DNA of 42,902 nucleotides from positions 1 through 42,902 of the forward strand of contig NZ_CACSKB010000038.1 of the NCBI RefSeq assembly GCF_902706225.1, given 5' to 3'. The notes below the pieces were generated by a model that did not search any database, was not told the origin of the DNA, and saw only the letters and a program-made list of their open reading frames with translations. The position numbers and the translations under genes were made by a program. This DNA comes from Microbacterium sp. 18062 (GTDB taxonomy: Bacteria; Actinomycetota; Actinomycetes; Actinomycetales; Microbacteriaceae). How positions within the stretch are numbered: the stretch's first letter is position 1; the number at the start of each line of letters is the position of its first letter. Positions 6,845 through 14,701 of this stretch are shown in pieces.

Positions 6845-7835
6845 GTTCCGGGGGCGCCGTGCCCCGCGACACGGACTCGACGAGCTCCGGCGGCTCGTGG
6901 AGGTACGCGGTGCTTCGCCGCTTCTGCGCGATGTCGCGGTGCACGCGGAGCACCTGCTCCTCGGTCAGCCCCGTGGCGTCCGCGATCTCTGTCGTGGAGA
7001 CGCCGTGTTCGAGCCCGTAGAGGCACAGATCCATGCGCGGGTACGGCAGTGAGAAGTAGAACTCCTCCTGCGACTGCGGCAGCGAGTACGTGTCGGTGGT
7101 CGAGGGACGCGCCCGGACGGAGGCGGGAACGCCGAGGTGCTCGGCCAGCGCGTACACCTGCGTCTTATAGAGATGTGCGATCGGTTTCACGTCGGCCGCG
7201 CCGTCGCCGAGCTTGACGAAGAACCCCTGGTCGTACTCCAGCCGGTTCGGAGTGCCGGCCACCAGGTGGTTCAGCCGGTCGGCGTGGCTGTACTCGACCA
7301 TCTTGCGCACTCGCTGCTTGACGTTCGTCGCCGCCACGATCTCCAGGTACGCCTCGGTCGTGAGCCGGTGCGTCGACTGCATGCCGTCGGGTGTCTCCAC
7401 GACCACCGAGTAGAGCCGGAACGCGTCGGAGTCTACGACGCTGGGCAACACGATCTTCGAGCGCCATCGGTCCCCGTAGTCGGGTACCACGCGCCGGATG
7501 GCGTCGTCGCGGCGGCGGTAGGCGCCCGTCGCGACGAGCACCGGGGTGATGTCCTCCACCGCGGAGTCGACCCCGAGCCAGTCGGTCACCTCCCGGCTCA
7601 TCGCGAGCGTCTCGGCCGCCGACTCCGCCTCCGGCATGTGCAGGGCGAACACGCGATCGGCGCCGAAGGCGCGCACGCACAACGCCGCGACCACGCTGGA
7701 GTCGATGCCGCCGGAGACCCCCAGCACTGCCCCGCGGCGCCGGAACCGTCGCGCGTATCCCTGCAGTGACTCGACGATGCGCGCCACCTCCGCCGCGGCG
7801 TCCAGCCGCAGCACCTCCGGACCGAATCCCGTCAT
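6840..7835 (-). CDS. NH3-dependent NAD+ synthase-like enzyme (NadE family)
   Basis: A 331-residue ATP-pyrophosphatase of the NadE type. The P-loop GVSGGIDSSVVAALC is at about residue 39-53. NRLEYDQGFFVKLGDGAADVKPIAHLYKTQVY carries the substrate- and Mg-binding residues, followed by RPSTTDTYSLPQSQEEFYFSLPY. It lacks the nitrilase glutaminase domain that most actinobacterial housekeeping NadE enzymes carry, so it probably takes ammonia directly. Its ATG overlaps the AsnB stop by ATGA, so the two are co-translated. A dedicated amide-forming role in the EPS or acyl pathway is therefore more likely than routine NAD supply; that is inference. The stop codon lies within the repeat element at 6607-6844. 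Confidence 0.82.
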   Translation of the reverse strand: MTGFGPEVLRLDAAAEVARIVESLQGYARRFRRRGAVLGVSGGIDSSVVAALCVRAFGADRVFALHMPEAESAAETLAMSREVTDWLGVDSAVEDITPVLVATGAYRRRDDAIRRVVPDYGDRWRSKIVLPSVVDSDAFRLYSVVVETPDGMQSTHRLTTEAYLEIVAATNVKQRVRKMVEYSHADRLNHLVAGTPNRLEYDQGFFVKLGDGAADVKPIAHLYKTQVYALAEHLGVPASVRARPSTTDTYSLPQSQEEFYFSLPYPRMDLCLYGLEHGVSTTEIADATGLTEEQVLRVHRDIAQKRRSTAYLHEPPELVESVSRGTAPPER

Positions 7836-9817
7836 GCCGCCCTCTCCTCCTCCGTGCGCACCAGATCACGCACCGCCACGGGGACGAGCGGTGGCACCGT
7901 CTCCCGCGCCCCGAGGAGCCGGTGCGCCAGCAGCTGCGTCGACAGCACCGTGGCCAGCCGCATGTCGTCGGTGTTCCCCATGCCGCGGCCGCCCGCCGCA
8001 CGGGCCTTGCGCACGAGCGCTGCGACCGCATCCGGACGGAACACGCCGGCGTCTGCCACCGCCGCGGCCGAGGTGACGTCGTCGAGCCAGTCGGGCGTGC
8101 GCCCCGCGAAGAAACGCGAGGCCTCGGGCGCGCGGTAGGGCTGCTTGGGACGGCGGCGGATCGTCTCGGGCACGAGATCGGCGAAGGCGCGCTTGAGCAG
8201 GTGCTTCTCGTCGAGCCCCAGGAGCTTCTGGCGGGCCGGGAACCGTGAGGCGAGCTCGACGACCTCGGGGTCCAGGAACGGGAAGCGTCCCTCGACCGAG
8301 CCGGCCATCAGCATCCGGTCTCCCTGCGAGGAGAGGATGTAGCCGGGCAGCAACGTCGTCAGCTCGAGCCACTGCGCGCGCGACAGCGAGTCCCACCCGG
8401 CGCCGATCCGTCCCAGCTCGCCGAGGAGCCGTTCCTCGCCCGTCTCGACGGATGCCTCCAGGCCCGGGACGAGCATCGAGGTCAGGGCACGGCCCGCGTC
8501 CCACCGGGGTCGATGCGAAAGGCCGGGGTCTCCTGGATCGGCGCCTCGGGCGAAGAACGCGCGGGCGAAAGCCGGAGCCTGCTGCGGCGCACGTCGCAGC
8601 CACGGGTAGAGCAACGCGAGCGCCTCGGCGCGCACCGGAGAGGCGGGGTCGCGCGCCATCAGCTCGCGCACGCGGAGCTCGCGGAAGACGTCGTACCCGG
8701 CGAGCACCTCGTCGGCACCCTCGCCGGTGACCACGACCGGGAAGCCGCGCTCGCGCGCCAGCCGCGACAGCAGCAGCATGGGGGCGGGTGCAGTGCGCGG
8801 CAACACGGTCTCGGCGTGCCACACCGCCTCGGGGAAGACCTCGGCGATGTCCTGCTCGGTGACCCGGAGCTCGTGGTGGACGGTGCCGAGGGACGCGGCC
8901 ACCTGTGCCTGGTGGCGGCCCTCGTCGTAGTCGGCGTCGGAGAAGCGCACGGAGAAGGTGTGCAGCTCGGCGTCGGTGAACCGCGCGATGGCGCCCGCTG
9001 TGACGGCGGAGTCCAGACCGCCGGAGAGGTAGGCGCCCACCGGCACGTCGGCGCGCTCGAAGCGCAGCCGGGTCGCCCGCAAGACCGCCTCGCGCAGCAT
9101 CCGTGCGTTCTCCTCGAGGTCCTGCAGCGGCTCCTGCCCGCGCTCGGGGAAGGTCGGCGCCCAGTAGGGATGCAGCTCCTCCCGCCCCTCGGACACGATC
9201 AGGCAGCAGCCCGGCGGCACCTGGCTCACCCCGGCGAACACGGTGCGCGGGGCGACCGCGGACCAGAGCACGAGCGCGTCGCGCACCCCCGCGGCATCCC
9301 ACTCGCGCCGCACCCGGGGGTCGGCGAACAGCGCCTTCACCTCGGAGGCGAAGACGAGGTCGCCGTCGGCGCGCGCATAGAACAGCGGATGCACGCCCAC
9401 CCGGTCGCGCGAGAGCACGAGCCGTCGGGTGCGGCGATCCCAGATCGCCAGGGCCCACTGTCCGTTGAACCGCTCGAAGCAGTGCACACCCCATTCCTCC
9501 CACGCGTGCACGATGACCTCGGTGTCGCTGCGCGTGCGGAAGACATGGCCGCGGGCGGCGAGCTCGGCCCGCAGCTCGGGATGGTTGTAGATCTCGCCGT
9601 TGAAGGTGACCCACACCGTCTCGTCCTCGTTCGCCATCGGCTGGACACCGCCGACGAGGTCGACGATCGCGAGCCGGGTGTGCCCGAGCAGCACGGTCTC
9701 GTCGCGGTAGTAGCCGGCGCCGTCGGGACCACGGTGGCCGAGCCGGCTCAGCATCGCCACGCCATGCTCGACCCTGGGCGGCGCACCCCGTGAGTACACG
9801 CCGCACACGCCGCACAT
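7832..9817 (-). CDS. Asparagine synthase (glutamine-hydrolysing)-like amidotransferase
   Basis: A 661-residue class II amidotransferase of the AsnB family. The N-terminal nucleophile Cys follows the initiator Met (MCGVCGVYSRG), and the Ntn glutaminase domain spans about residues 2-190 with the GHRGPDG and NGEIYNHPEL motifs. The synthetase domain has the ATP-binding YLSGGLDSA near residue 258 and VTGEGADEVLAGY near 365. AsnB-like proteins in polysaccharide and secondary-metabolite loci usually amidate a carboxylate rather than make asparagine. It is the middle gene of a minus-strand trio, starting on the TGATG overlap with the small ACP-like gene and ending in the ATGA overlap with nadE. Real substrate unknown. 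Confidence 0.9.
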   Translation of the reverse strand: MCGVCGVYSRGAPPRVEHGVAMLSRLGHRGPDGAGYYRDETVLLGHTRLAIVDLVGGVQPMANEDETVWVTFNGEIYNHPELRAELAARGHVFRTRSDTEVIVHAWEEWGVHCFERFNGQWALAIWDRRTRRLVLSRDRVGVHPLFYARADGDLVFASEVKALFADPRVRREWDAAGVRDALVLWSAVAPRTVFAGVSQVPPGCCLIVSEGREELHPYWAPTFPERGQEPLQDLEENARMLREAVLRATRLRFERADVPVGAYLSGGLDSAVTAGAIARFTDAELHTFSVRFSDADYDEGRHQAQVAASLGTVHHELRVTEQDIAEVFPEAVWHAETVLPRTAPAPMLLLSRLARERGFPVVVTGEGADEVLAGYDVFRELRVRELMARDPASPVRAEALALLYPWLRRAPQQAPAFARAFFARGADPGDPGLSHRPRWDAGRALTSMLVPGLEASVETGEERLLGELGRIGAGWDSLSRAQWLELTTLLPGYILSSQGDRMLMAGSVEGRFPFLDPEVVELASRFPARQKLLGLDEKHLLKRAFADLVPETIRRRPKQPYRAPEASRFFAGRTPDWLDDVTSAAAVADAGVFRPDAVAALVRKARAAGGRGMGNTDDMRLATVLSTQLLAHRLLGARETVPPLVPVAVRDLVRTEEERAA

Positions 9818-10023
9818 CAGGCCACGCCGATCGCGACGAGCGTCCGGCGGATCGCCGCCTCGTCGCAGAGGTGCTCTGGCGAGAGGAGCACGTCGGGGAT
9901 CAGCACGCAGAGCGCGTTCTCGAGGTGCACCGCGACACTCAGCGCGTCCGCGCCGTCGTCCGGCCCGTTGCCCACCAGCGCCAGTGCCTCACGCACCGCC
10001 GTATCCGCATCCGGTCGTGTCAT
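9817..10023 (-). CDS. Small ACP-like protein without an obvious carrier serine
   Basis: A 68-residue protein. The C-terminal half (DALSVAVHLENALCVLIPD, then LLSPEHL) has the helix-Glu-IPD pattern of acyl carrier proteins, but no DSL serine aligns at the phosphopantetheine site; Gly or Ala lies there. It may be a degenerate carrier, a docking protein for AsnB, or unrelated to ACPs. The ATG at 10023 is chosen because GGGGG lies 4-8 bases upstream; an in-frame TTG at 10035 would cover that Shine-Dalgarno. A weak TGAT/ATCA stem again places the G-run in a loop. Its stop overlaps the AsnB start (TGATG), so the pair is coupled. Confidence 0.6.
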   Translation of the reverse strand: MTRPDADTAVREALALVGNGPDDGADALSVAVHLENALCVLIPDVLLSPEHLCDEAAIRRTLVAIGVA

Positions 10024-10144
10024 GATCCCCCACAATCACGTGCCGCGATCCCCCCGATCGCGTGACGCCGCAGCTGATATAGTATGCGCTGCCCACGGGT
10101 TCCTCATACCTTTTGCGGGCCGCGTTCGGAAAAGGGGATTCGTC
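10024..10144. promoter_or_regulatory. Divergent promoter region between the AsnB trio and the ACP
   Basis: The 121-nt divergent gap holds TATAGT at 10078-10083, a good -10 for the rightward ACP message, about 60 nt before its GTG. No convincing -35 is seen. No clear leftward -10 was found for the AsnB trio. Confidence 0.4.
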
Positions 10145-10396
10145 GTGGCGGAAGACGTACGCACGCGCATCGAGGGATTCATCCTCGATGCATTTCTGCT
10201 GGGCGACACATCGGGGCTGCCGGGTCCATCGGACTCTCTCATCGAGACCGGGGTGATCGACTCGACCGGGGTGCTCGAGCTGATCGAGTTCGTCGAGGGC
10301 GAGTTCGGCATCCGCGTCGAGGACGACGAGACCGTTCCCGACAATCTCGACTCCGTCGACAGCCTGGTCGCGTTCGTGCAGCGGAAGCTCGGCTGA
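10145..10396 (+). CDS. Acyl carrier protein
   Basis: An 83-residue ACP. The phosphopantetheine site is the Ser of GVIDSTGVLELIEF near residue 38-50, followed by the helix FVEGEFGIRVEDDETVPDNLDSVDSLVAFVQRKL that defines the fold. The GTG at 10145 is preferred because AAAGGGGAT ends five bases upstream and no in-frame ATG gives a better N-terminus. It would carry the acyl group activated by the AMP ligase (3751-5310) after AcpS (6155-6556) adds the prosthetic arm. The acyltransferase gene follows 37 nt later, on the same strand. Confidence 0.9.
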   Translation: MAEDVRTRIEGFILDAFLLGDTSGLPGPSDSLIETGVIDSTGVLELIEFVEGEFGIRVEDDETVPDNLDSVDSLVAFVQRKLG

Positions 10397-10433
10397 GCGT
10401 GGCCGGCGGGTCGCGCACGGGACGCGGGCGGCT

Positions 10434-11006
10434 GTGAAGGGCGCGTTCGCGGGCGATCTGGCCCGGATGCTCGACGGCGTACCGCGTTCGTGGCGTGCCC
10501 GCCTCGGTTTCCTGTTGCTCAGCTCGGAGCTGCACTGCGTCGCCTGCTACCGTTTCGGCCGCTTCGCGCGCCGGATGGCAGCGCGGCATCGGCTGGTCGC
10601 CCTGCCGCTGGTGGTCGCGCATAGATTCTGGAATCGCCGGTGCACGCACGTGCACCACTGCGATGTCCACCGCCACGCCCGCATCGGCCCCGGCCTGGTG
10701 ATCATGCACCGCACGGGCGTGCTGGTGGGGCCGGCGACCATCGGCCGGAACGCGACGCTCCACCAGAACGTGACGATCGGAATGCGGGTGGCGCGCAACG
10801 ACCAAGGCACGCCCCGCATCGGCGACAACGTGTGGATCGGTCCGGGCGCGACGATCACCGGGGCGATCACGGTGGGTGACGATGTGACGGTGTCGGCCGG
10901 CACCGTGCTCTCCCGCGATGTGCCGGCACGGTCGCTGGTCGCCGGCAACCCCGGGCGCGTGATCGCGCGCGACTACGACAACAGCACGATCGTCAACGCC
11001 TCATAG
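10434..11006 (+). CDS. Serine acetyltransferase-like hexapeptide-repeat acyltransferase
   Basis: A 190-residue left-handed beta-helix transferase of the CysE-like group. Hexapeptide repeats start near residue 80 (ARIGPGLVIMHRTGVLVGPATIGRNATLHQNVTIG) and continue through PRIGDNVWIGPGATITGAITVGDDVTVSAGTVL, closing with the typical SLVAGNPGRVI. The catalytic His is probably in LVIMHRTG or TLHQNV. The N-terminal 70 residues are shorter than in true CysE and contain CVACYRFGRFARR. Relatives in polysaccharide loci O- or N-acylate sugars. Here the ACP lies directly upstream, so the donor could be acyl-ACP rather than acetyl-CoA; that is inference. Start GTG 10434 has a weak Shine-Dalgarno. Confidence 0.82.
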   Translation: MKGAFAGDLARMLDGVPRSWRARLGFLLLSSELHCVACYRFGRFARRMAARHRLVALPLVVAHRFWNRRCTHVHHCDVHRHARIGPGLVIMHRTGVLVGPATIGRNATLHQNVTIGMRVARNDQGTPRIGDNVWIGPGATITGAITVGDDVTVSAGTVLSRDVPARSLVAGNPGRVIARDYDNSTIVNAS

Positions 11007-11138
11007 GGGTAGACGACGGTTTACGGGCAGAGACCGTCCGCCGGCCTCAGGGATCGGGCTCTCCCGCGCCCGCCTCGTCGAACCCGTGTGCGTCGCACCT
11101 CGGCACAGACGGCGATGGCATCCGGCTGACGGAGCGGC

Positions 11139-11223
11139 TAGACTTCCCGGAACTGGGGAATGGCGGCCGCTGGCCGCCGCATCACGACCGCCTTCGGCGA
11201 GTCGTCGGACATGGGGGTGTCCA
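11139..11223 (+). promoter_or_regulatory. Promoter and hairpin-array leader of the three-domain glycosyltransferase
   Basis: TAGACT (11139-11144) is a plausible -10. Downstream come four perfect hairpins: TTCCC/GGGAA (11144-11160, loop GGAACTG), GGCGGCC/GGCCGCC (11162-11178), CGCC-TTC-GGCG (about 11189-11199) and GGACA/TGTCC (11207-11222, loop TGGGGG). TGGGGAA occurs at 11154 and 11225. This repeats the architecture of the leader at 413-749. The 130 bases before 11139 show nothing recognisable. Confidence 0.45.
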
Positions 11224-13944
11224 TTGGGGAATCCGACTGTCAGCGCCGTCGAAGCATGGCGCGATACAGCACAACGTCCACCGGCGTACTTCGTGAGGAC
11301 CGGGCGCGTCGAAGTCGCCGTCGTGGTGGTGACGTACCGCAATGCGGACGACATAGAAGGACTCGTCGCCGACCTGCGCCGTGAGGCGGGCGCGCACCGG
11401 TTGCGCGTCATCGTCGCCGACAACTCCTCACCCGACGGCACGCTCGCGGCCGCGCAACGTTATCCGGACGTGGTCGCGATCGCCACCGGAGGCAATCTGG
11501 GCTACGCGGGCGGCATCAACGCGGCCGCGTGTCACATCGGCGAGGCCGAGGCCGTGCTGGTGCTGAATCCCGATCTGCGGGTGACGCCCGGAGCGGTCGG
11601 CTCTCTGCTCGCACGGATGCGCGCCGACGCGGCGATCGGCGCCGTGGTGCCGTTGCTGCGCGACGACGACGGCACGGTGTACGAATCCCTCCGGCGTGAG
11701 CCGAGCCTGCTGCGCGCCACGGCCGACGCCCTGTTCGGGCGGCGCTGGCGGACCAGGCCGGCGGTGCTGTCGGAATATGTGCGCGAGGAGTCCGCGTACC
11801 GTTGCACCCACCGCATCGATTGGGCGACCGGCGCCGCGCTGCTGGTCCGCGCAGAAGCGGCCGCCGCTGCCGGCGAGTGGGACGACCGCTTCTTCCTCTA
11901 CTCCGAGGAGACCGACTACCAGCGTCGGCTCCGCGACGCCGGCTGGCACATCTGGTTCGAGCCCGATGCCGTGATGACGCACCGCCGAGGCGGATCGGGC
12001 GCGTCCGCCGACCTCGTGGCCCTCACGATCGTCAACCGGGTGCGCTACATCGAGAAGCATCGTCCCCGATCGGCAGCGGCCTTTCGCGCTGCGGTGATGG
12101 TCGGGGAAGAGCTCCGGCGCGATCCGACGCACGCACGCGCCCGCTGGGCGCTGCGGCGGCGCGCCCGCTGGCAGCATCTGCCGACCGCGCAATCCGACCC
12201 GCTCCCCCTTGAGCTCTTCCCGACGGCATCCGTCGTCGTCCCTGCGCACGACGAGGCGAGCACGATCGCGCGCACGCTCCAACCGCTCGCACCACTGGCG
12301 CAGGCGGGCCGGCTGGAGATCGTCGTCGTGTGCAACGGATGTCACGACGACACGGCTGCGCGCGCACGCGCCTTCGAGGGCATCCAGGTCGTCGAGACGC
12401 CTGTCGCATCGAAGGCGCACGCCCTCGATCTGGGCGACGAGCACGCCACGCGGTGGCCGCGCGTGTATCTCGACGCCGATATCGTCGCCACGCCGCGGGC
12501 GCTCGAACCCGTGCTGCGCGCGCTGACGGATGGCCGCGCGCTCGCCGGTCGTCCCGCATTCCGGACGGTGCTCGACGGCGCCTCGGCTCCAGTGCGCGCC
12601 TACCACCGAGCGCGGGCACGGATGCCGCAGGCTTCCTCCGCGCTCTGGGGCGCGGGCGTCTACGCGCTCAGCCGTGAGGGCCACGACCGGCTGGGACGCT
12701 TCCCGGCCGTGACCGCCGACGACCTCTACGTCGACCGCCTGTTCTCAGCCGAAGAGAAGGCCCTTCCGGATGGCGAGCCGGTGGAGGTGCGTCCGCCGCG
12801 CGACGCCGCGGCCATGCTGCGCGTGCTCGCACGTGCGCGGCGGGGGCCCGCCGAGCAGGACGTGGACACCGGCGCATCGACCTTGCGCGAGTTGGCGCGG
12901 ACGATCCGCGGCCCGCTGTCGGCGCTGGACGCCGCGGCGTACGCGGGCTTCGCACTCATCGGACGGTGGCGCGGCGAGCGCGCGGCGCAGCGCGGCCGAC
13001 GCGACTGGGAGCGCGATGATTCCTCGCGCGTCGCCGGCGGCTCGGCGGGCCCAGGGAGCGGAGACGTAGCGACGGATACCGCATCCGTCGATCACGTGCT
13101 GCTCACCCGGTTCAACCTGCCGACCCCCGGACCGGAGAGCCTCGTCCGCTCCCGCGAGGGATGGTTGCGCGAGCGGATCGAGCTGTTCGAGCGGTACACC
13201 GTGCCCTCGGTGCGCAGGCAGACGGTGCAGCGCTTTCGGTGGATCGTGTATCTCGATCCGCAGAGTCCGGAGTGGCTGATCGAGCGACTGACCCCCTTCA
13301 TACGTGACGGGGTGTTCACCCCGCTGTACCGCGAAGCCGTGTCCTGGCAGGATGTCGCCGCCGACGCGCGCACGATCACCGGGGCCGCGGGGTCGGTGCT
13401 GCTGACGACGAACCTCGACAACGACGATGCGATCGCCGACGACTTCGTGGAGCGGCTGCAACGCCTCGCCGTACAGCGACCACACGCGGCGATCTTCCTC
13501 GGACGGGGGCTGATCATGCAGGGGAATGCTCTCTACCTGCGCCGCGACGACGAGAACGCCTTCTGCAGCGTCGCCGAGTCATGGCAGGCGCCGGGAACGG
13601 CGTGGCGCGACTGGCACACGCTGCTGCGCGAACATCTCCCGGTCGTGGTCGATCGGGGCTCTCCCGCATGGCTGCAGGTCGTGCACGGCGGGAACGTCAG
13701 CAACCGTGTGCGCGGCAGGAGAGTGAACCCGACGCCCTACCGGCAGGCGTTCGGCGGATTGCTCGACGGGCTGCCTGTTCCGGCGCCGGTCACGGTCGTC
13801 CGCGACCAGCTGGTGACGTCGCCGCTGCGCGCCGCGAGAGAGGTGGCGCGTCGGTCGGCGAAGCAGGCCGTGTTGCGCGTCGCCGGCAAGGACGCTCTCG
13901 ACCGGATCAAGAGTCGGCTCGCCGAAAGACGGAGGTCGGCATGA
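11224..13944 (+). CDS. Three-domain glycosyltransferase: GT2 + GT2 + rhamnosyltransferase-like
   Basis: A protein of about 906 residues with three catalytic modules. Module 1 (about 30-290) is a WbbL/RfbF-like GT2 with VAVVVVTYRN, ADNSSPDGT, GGNLGYAGG and LNPDLRV. Module 2 (about 332-585) is a second GT2 starting SVVVPAHDEASTIARTL, with VYLDADIVATPRAL. Module 3 (about 623-870) matches the putative rhamnosyltransferase family Rhamno_transf: LLTRFNLP, RIELFERYTVPSVRRQT, RWIVYLDPQSPEWLIERL and NLDNDDAIADDF. The modules are joined by charged linkers. The start is uncertain: TTG 11224 has GGGGG in a hairpin loop upstream, whereas GTG 11293 has no Shine-Dalgarno but codon usage looks coding only from about there. 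Probably several successive transfers, including rhamnose, by one polypeptide. Confidence 0.85.
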   Translation: MGNPTVSAVEAWRDTAQRPPAYFVRTGRVEVAVVVVTYRNADDIEGLVADLRREAGAHRLRVIVADNSSPDGTLAAAQRYPDVVAIATGGNLGYAGGINAAACHIGEAEAVLVLNPDLRVTPGAVGSLLARMRADAAIGAVVPLLRDDDGTVYESLRREPSLLRATADALFGRRWRTRPAVLSEYVREESAYRCTHRIDWATGAALLVRAEAAAAAGEWDDRFFLYSEETDYQRRLRDAGWHIWFEPDAVMTHRRGGSGASADLVALTIVNRVRYIEKHRPRSAAAFRAAVMVGEELRRDPTHARARWALRRRARWQHLPTAQSDPLPLELFPTASVVVPAHDEASTIARTLQPLAPLAQAGRLEIVVVCNGCHDDTAARARAFEGIQVVETPVASKAHALDLGDEHATRWPRVYLDADIVATPRALEPVLRALTDGRALAGRPAFRTVLDGASAPVRAYHRARARMPQASSALWGAGVYALSREGHDRLGRFPAVTADDLYVDRLFSAEEKALPDGEPVEVRPPRDAAAMLRVLARARRGPAEQDVDTGASTLRELARTIRGPLSALDAAAYAGFALIGRWRGERAAQRGRRDWERDDSSRVAGGSAGPGSGDVATDTASVDHVLLTRFNLPTPGPESLVRSREGWLRERIELFERYTVPSVRRQTVQRFRWIVYLDPQSPEWLIERLTPFIRDGVFTPLYREAVSWQDVAADARTITGAAGSVLLTTNLDNDDAIADDFVERLQRLAVQRPHAAIFLGRGLIMQGNALYLRRDDENAFCSVAESWQAPGTAWRDWHTLLREHLPVVVDRGSPAWLQVVHGGNVSNRVRGRRVNPTPYRQAFGGLLDGLPVPAPVTVVRDQLVTSPLRAAREVARRSAKQAVLRVAGKDALDRIKSRLAERRRSA

Positions 13945-13958
13945 CCGTGCCTTCGGCC

Positions 13959-13974
13959 TCGGCCTTACGGCCGA
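13959..13974. terminator. Hairpin at the convergent ends of the glycosyltransferase and Wzz-like genes
   Basis: A perfect stem TCGGCC-TTAC-GGCCGA. The TAA stop of the minus-strand Wzz-like gene is in its loop region, and it follows the plus-strand stop at 13944 by 14 bases, so it could serve both. Confidence 0.45.
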
Positions 13975-14603
13975 CGGCGCAGGATCAGATCGAGCACGAG
14001 CGCCACCACGACCGTGAGGCCGCCGCCGAGCAGCGCGATGCCGCCGAGCGCGCGCGCCCGGTCCGGTCCGACGTACGACACCTCCGGCGACGCGGGGCTC
14101 GCGTACCAGGCGATGCGCTGGTCGGCGACGACGCCCTGCGCGTCCTGCAGCTCGTCCATCCTGGTGACGATCTCGTCGGTGAGGGCAAGCACACGCTCTT
14201 CGACCTGGGCGGACGTGGGCGCCACCACATCGATGATGAGCGTCGGCCGGTTGAAGTTCGGCGACCACTGTCCGCCGTAGTTCGGCACGTAGACTACCGC
14301 GCCATCGCGGATCCCCGAGCCGTACAGCGGCGTGTCCGCGACGGCGAACAGCTGGCCTGTCTGCGCTCCGGGCAGCGATTCCTCGACGAGCTTCGCGAAG
14401 CCGACGAGCGACGCGGCGCTGTCGGTGAAGGTGTTGCCTGCGACGGCCCAGCCGGCCGGCGGGGTGAGCGTGATCGAGGTGCGGGCGGTGTACACACCGA
14501 CCGCCTGGAACGCGACCACAACGGCGACGCAGGTGGCGATCGCGCCCACGAGCAGCACGTACCAACGCCGCCCGAGGGCGCGAAGAAGCTGAGCAAGGGT
14601 CAT
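13965..14603 (-). CDS. Wzz-like chain-length determinant protein (polysaccharide co-polymerase)
   Basis: A 212-residue protein with the two-helix topology of Wzz/CapA proteins: N-terminal helix about residues 15-37 (WYVLLVGAIATCVAVVVAFQAV) and C-terminal helix about 186-207 (LGGIALLGGGLTVVVALVLDLIL), with a periplasm-side domain between them. The ARTSITLTPP opening after helix 1 is typical. There is no tyrosine-kinase domain. Such proteins set polymer length together with a Wzy polymerase, here at 15736. It is transcribed opposite to its neighbours and divergently from a second Wzz-like gene; the two may form a mixed assembly. TAGACT on the minus strand at 14638-14633 is a possible -10. Confidence 0.8.
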   Translation of the reverse strand: MTLAQLLRALGRRWYVLLVGAIATCVAVVVAFQAVGVYTARTSITLTPPAGWAVAGNTFTDSAASLVGFAKLVEESLPGAQTGQLFAVADTPLYGSGIRDGAVVYVPNYGGQWSPNFNRPTLIIDVVAPTSAQVEERVLALTDEIVTRMDELQDAQGVVADQRIAWYASPASPEVSYVGPDRARALGGIALLGGGLTVVVALVLDLILRRRP

Positions 14604-14632
14604 GGTCTGCCGTCACGGTCGGGCGATCCGCC

Positions 14633-14638
14633 AGTCTA
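14633..14638 (-). promoter_or_regulatory. Candidate -10 (TAGACT) for the minus-strand Wzz-like gene
   Basis: It reads TAGACT on the minus strand, about 30 bases before the ATG at 14603. The same hexamer stands before the glycosyltransferase leader at 11139. No convincing -35 was found. Confidence 0.35.
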
Positions 14639-14685
14639 ACCGGTCCCGCGCACACTCCGGGACACACGACCAGTTCGACGTATTC

Positions 14686-14701
14686 GGCTGAAAGGGGAGC
14701 C
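14686..14701 (+). promoter_or_regulatory. Hairpin presenting the Shine-Dalgarno in its loop
   Basis: GGCT (14686-14689) pairs with AGCC (14698-14701) around the loop GAAAGGGG, and the ATG of the second Wzz-like gene follows immediately. The stem is only 4 bp, so on its own it could be chance. Confidence 0.35.

Noticed and set aside
11428..12684. Long antisense frame opposite the first two modules of the three-domain glycosyltransferase
   Set aside because: No recognisable domain, and the opposite strand carries clear GT2 motifs throughout.
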